Positions 61,190-64,000 of a stretch of DNA of 64,000 nucleotides are shown one piece after another. Every line of letters begins with the position of its first letter. Position 1 is the first letter of the stretch. The position numbers were made by a program, and so were the translations under genes. Under the pieces are notes generated by a model, which saw nothing but the letters and a program-made list of their open reading frames with translations, did no database searches and was not told the origin of the DNA. Source of the stretch: Stichopus chloronotus (taxonomy: Eukaryota; Echinodermata; Holothuroidea; Aspidochirotida; Stichopodidae); contig CM037837.1 of assembly GCA_021234535.1 (NCBI GenBank), positions 10,348,636-10,412,635 of the forward strand. Reading direction: 5' to 3'.

Positions 61190-63494
61190 GTAAGTCGATA
61201 CTGTGTGTAAACCAATGGCCAAGATTGTGAAGGGAAGAATGGAGACATTGTTCCTCTGAAATAGTCTTTGCATTTAAGTTATTCCTTGTTCCAGCATTGC
61301 TTGACACCATCCAGAAATGTATTTTGAAAGAAAGTGTTCACATTTATGTTATGATTGTGAGGTAAAGGATTGACATGCCCACTTACTGACAACAACAAAA
61401 TGGCCACTGATTGTCCTGGTCAGCAGGTTCCGTGGTTCATTTTCCAAAACTGTCTTTTACTGAAATTGTTTTGTATTGTAGGTAAATTTCATTTGTAATA
61501 TTCTGCCAGTTATTTTTCAATGAGTGTTTTCAATTGTTTTCTTTGGAAGCGAGCGGAATTGTTAGAGACACTTGGAAAATATCAAGCCACCAGTAGTGAG
61601 ATGGCATTATTTTCATCAGCATCACATTTGGGCCAAAAGGTAACAAAAAGGTCAGTATTCCATTCATTAGCTCACTGTTAAAATTCACTTTAGATTCACT
61701 TTGACATAGGTATTGACATAACCATGTTAGAACTAACTTTTGAACTGTTTTTATAGTGTAAAAGTGTTAATTCATTCTTCACTAGATCTTGTAGTTTTCT
61801 GAACTTTAAAGTAACTCATGGAATGATTGAGAAAACACCATTTTACTGCAGTTCTCTGTCACCATTTTTTTTTTAAATCACTTATGAATTTAGTGTGTGT
61901 CACTGCTTGTGTGATACCTCCTAAATGGTCACTTTTAGAATGTCCTTAATGTCAGATGTGTGTCGCTCTTAAATGCAGACAAGCAGAGGAAAGACAAAAA
62001 CTACTTGACATCAATGGTATTAAGGGAAGCAACAGAAGAAAGAGGAAAAGAGCTGCTGAAGAAAATGACTTGGTCCAGAAGGAGCAGGAGGAGGAGACAA
62101 GTAGTGAAGAGGATGAAGATAGCAGTGATGGTGAAGATGAAGAAGAGGAGGAGAACAAGGAGATGGATGAGACTCAAGAGAAGGACCTGGAAGAAAGCCA
62201 TCCAGATGAAAAGCCAAGTGAAGTGAAAACTGATGCAGCTACTGATGACAAACAGAGCGAAAAGAAAGAGGCTGAGTTAGATGAGAATAGTAAAGAAGGA
62301 GAAGACAAAAGTTCTAGGAAGACACAAATGGATAAAGAACAACAGAGCCAATCTAAAGTTGATATCAAACCGGCAGTTTATGTGCCAGTAGAGAGGGATC
62401 CAGAGATTCAGGTGAGTTGTATTATTACCTCTACTATCACAAATCAGCTTTTGAAAACATTTCATTCATCTTTTGTCACATTTGCATTTTGTTTTGCCAA
62501 GTGATCCACCCCCAATGCAACTGCAACTGCTGTACGAGATGTTGTTTCCTTGTGAATGTTTGGCTTTAAGATGGTTCTTGAGTACTAGAGTAAACCTTAA
62601 AAGCCTTTAATGGTGCTGTGTTAAAAAATGTGAAAGCTACATTATTTCCCATGCAACATGTCACAAGAATAGAACCTTGGACTGATTTCATAATCAGTGA
62701 CCTAAATAAACTACATTAATAAACTCTTTGCTTTTGATTCAAGTCAAATGTCATTATGGATTGATTTGTGAAACAGTGAGCATCTGTCTCAAATTTTAAA
62801 GATGTACAGTACTGGATTGTACAGGATTAGTATGATAATGTGTCACATTATTAGCACATGATGTTATTGTATATCAGCAGTTTTTACTCTGCAAATGCTA
62901 TACTTTCTTTTTTTCCCATTTTTCCTATTTTTTCATCCCAAATATTCATCCTGTTTTTATATTGTAGGAAGGTCGATTGAGACTGCCAATCTTGGCGGAG
63001 GAGCAAGAGATCATGGAAAAGATAAACGAAAATCCTGTAATTATTATCAGCGGGGAAACAGGAAGTGGCAAGACCACCCAGGTGCCTCAGTTCCTTTATG
63101 AAGCTGGTTATGCCATGTAAGGATTTGCATCGGTGTACTTCACTTTGTAGGTTATGAAAGACTCTAATAGCATCAGCGACTCTGTAAATATTGATAAAAT
63201 TTGATAGCAGTACTATGATAGCAGTACTTATGATTGTTGACTGAAAGTAGTAAGTACCAGAATGATGTGGAATATAAAAGCAATTAGTATAAATTATGAA
63301 AACATTTGATGAGGCAAAGTCAGTCTTCCAGTGTAGTGATTGCTTGGAATCTGTGTGATCCTCGCTGGTGTTTATGTTTAATGAATCTCTCTCTACCTGT
63401 CTAGGAAAGGAATGATTGGAATTACCGAACCTAGAAGGGTAGCCGCCATCACAATGTCTCACCGTGTTGCCAAGGAGATGTCTCTCTCAAGGAA
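60911..63494 (+). CDS. DHX37: DHX37, DEAH-box ATP-dependent RNA helicase, N-terminal part (continues beyond the right edge)
   Basis: Five coding exons join in frame: 60911-61189, 61550-61650, 61979-62411, 62968-63116, 63405-63494. The start [14 protein letters not shown] parallels MGKLRRRYNIKGRQ of human DHX37, with a basic N-terminus, an acidic Glu/Asp-rich linker (about residues 155-215), then [28 protein letters not shown], motif [20 protein letters not shown] and motif Ia [19 protein letters not shown]. The DEAH box, motif VI and C-terminal domains are off the window. DHX37 (Dhr1 in yeast) is a nucleolar helicase that removes U3 snoRNA from pre-18S rRNA during small-subunit assembly. Good start context (A at -3, G at +4). 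Confidence 0.96.
61550..61650 (+). CDS. DHX37: DHX37 exon 2
   Basis: Acceptor CTTTGGAAG|CGAGCG in phase 0, donor AAAAAG|GTCAGT in phase 2. Reads [33 protein letters not shown], comparable to RAEMLQKLSEVQASEAEM.LF of human DHX37. Confidence 0.93.
61979..62411 (+). CDS. DHX37: DHX37 exon 3 (acidic linker)
   Basis: Acceptor TTAAATGCAG|ACAAGC in phase 2, donor ATTCAG|GTGAGT in phase 0. Encodes [30 protein letters not shown], then a long Glu/Asp/Ser/Lys-rich stretch, ending [15 protein letters not shown] (human: KPAVFIPVNRSPEMQ). Confidence 0.95.
62968..63116 (+). CDS. DHX37: DHX37 exon 4 (helicase motif I)
   Basis: Acceptor TATTGTAG|GAAGGT in phase 0, donor GCCAT|GTAAGG in phase 2. Encodes [20 protein letters not shown] and [20 protein letters not shown], with an intact Walker A lysine. 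Confidence 0.97.
63405..63494 (+). CDS. DHX37: DHX37 exon 5 (helicase motif Ia)
   Basis: Acceptor CCTGTCTAG|GAAAGG in phase 2, donor AGGAA|GTAAGT in phase 2. Encodes [30 protein letters not shown]. The rest of the window to 64000 is intron with no further exon seen. Confidence 0.96.
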
Positions 63495-64000
63495 GTAAGT
63501 TTGAACATTTGCAAGTACAAGAGAAAACTTCGGATTTTAATATTTTTTTACCATGTGTTTCATTTTCTTTCAGCTGCCTTTTCTCTTTACAAGTGTGTAG
63601 CAAAGTTATGTGCATGGTTTTTTATGTATTACTTGATCAGCTCTCTGCGGGACAAGGAGAAAATCAGTAAACACATTGACTTGCAATACAGTAATGATTT
63701 TTGCATGACTACTTGAAATAGTGAATAGTTTTGCCTTTAACGTCATACATTGCTCGGCAATCTTGTGAATTTCATTATAAATTGACAAGAACAATTTTAC
63801 AAAAACAATTGTACAAAAACTAGAGTTTGATGCTTTGAATTAAAATGGATCAGATAACAAAACAACAGCATTGAACCTTGGCTATGATCGGTTGACAGAA
63901 AAGTAGATGCTATTGCAAAATTATGAACACACATTTGGATGATGTTCAATGTTTTATTTTTAATGTTTTTCTATTTGGTAGAGTCATTTCATACCAGATT

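Overview
This is eukaryotic, animal DNA. It is AT-rich, with short coding exons (33 to about 980 nt), GT/AG introns of a few hundred bases to 3 kb, many simple repeats and several miniature inverted-repeat elements. Gene content fits a marine invertebrate. An invertebrate deuterostome such as an echinoderm is my best guess, but the sequence alone does not prove it.

The window is dominated by one minus-strand gene, running from a likely promoter near 45.3-45.6 kb to beyond the left edge. It encodes a SWR1/INO80-class chromatin remodeller of the Domino/SRCAP/EP400 family. I could chain 34 coding exons with matching splice phases, from the ATG at 41236 to a stop at 4250, plus one further 33-nt exon at 246-214. 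Protein order: a Ser/Gln/Pro-rich N-terminus with the EP400-type FFLQ..NMMD block, HSA domain, acidic linkers, ATPase lobe 1 ([12 protein letters not shown]), an insertion of roughly 700 residues rich in Gln/Pro/Thr, helicase lobe 2 (ending [14 protein letters not shown]), and a charged C-terminus. The 3' end appears to have two forms. A SRCAP/Domino-B-like form reads through a Ser/Arg-rich terminal exon with its own AATAAA. An EP400/Domino-A-like form splices out of that exon into exon 246-214 and continues outside the window. The gene has features that vertebrates divide between EP400 and SRCAP. Four places in it need a frame change; each fits one extra base, which points to assembly errors.

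From 45.6 to 55.1 kb the DNA is mainly repeats: two TTAA-flanked MITE-like elements, a (TA)n tract of about 95 bases, a tandem array of about 277 bp units carrying AGGTCA direct repeats, and a second tandem array. A minus-strand gene of unknown function follows (exons 57580-57388, 57078-56904, 55803-55617), with its 5' end unresolved.

At the right edge a plus-strand gene begins. It is DHX37, a DEAH-box RNA helicase of small-subunit ribosome biogenesis. Five coding exons are visible, from the ATG at 60911 through motif I (GETGSGKTT) and motif Ia (TEPRRVAA), and the gene runs off the right edge. EP400 and DHX37 both lie on human 12q24, so their proximity here may be a trace of old linkage.
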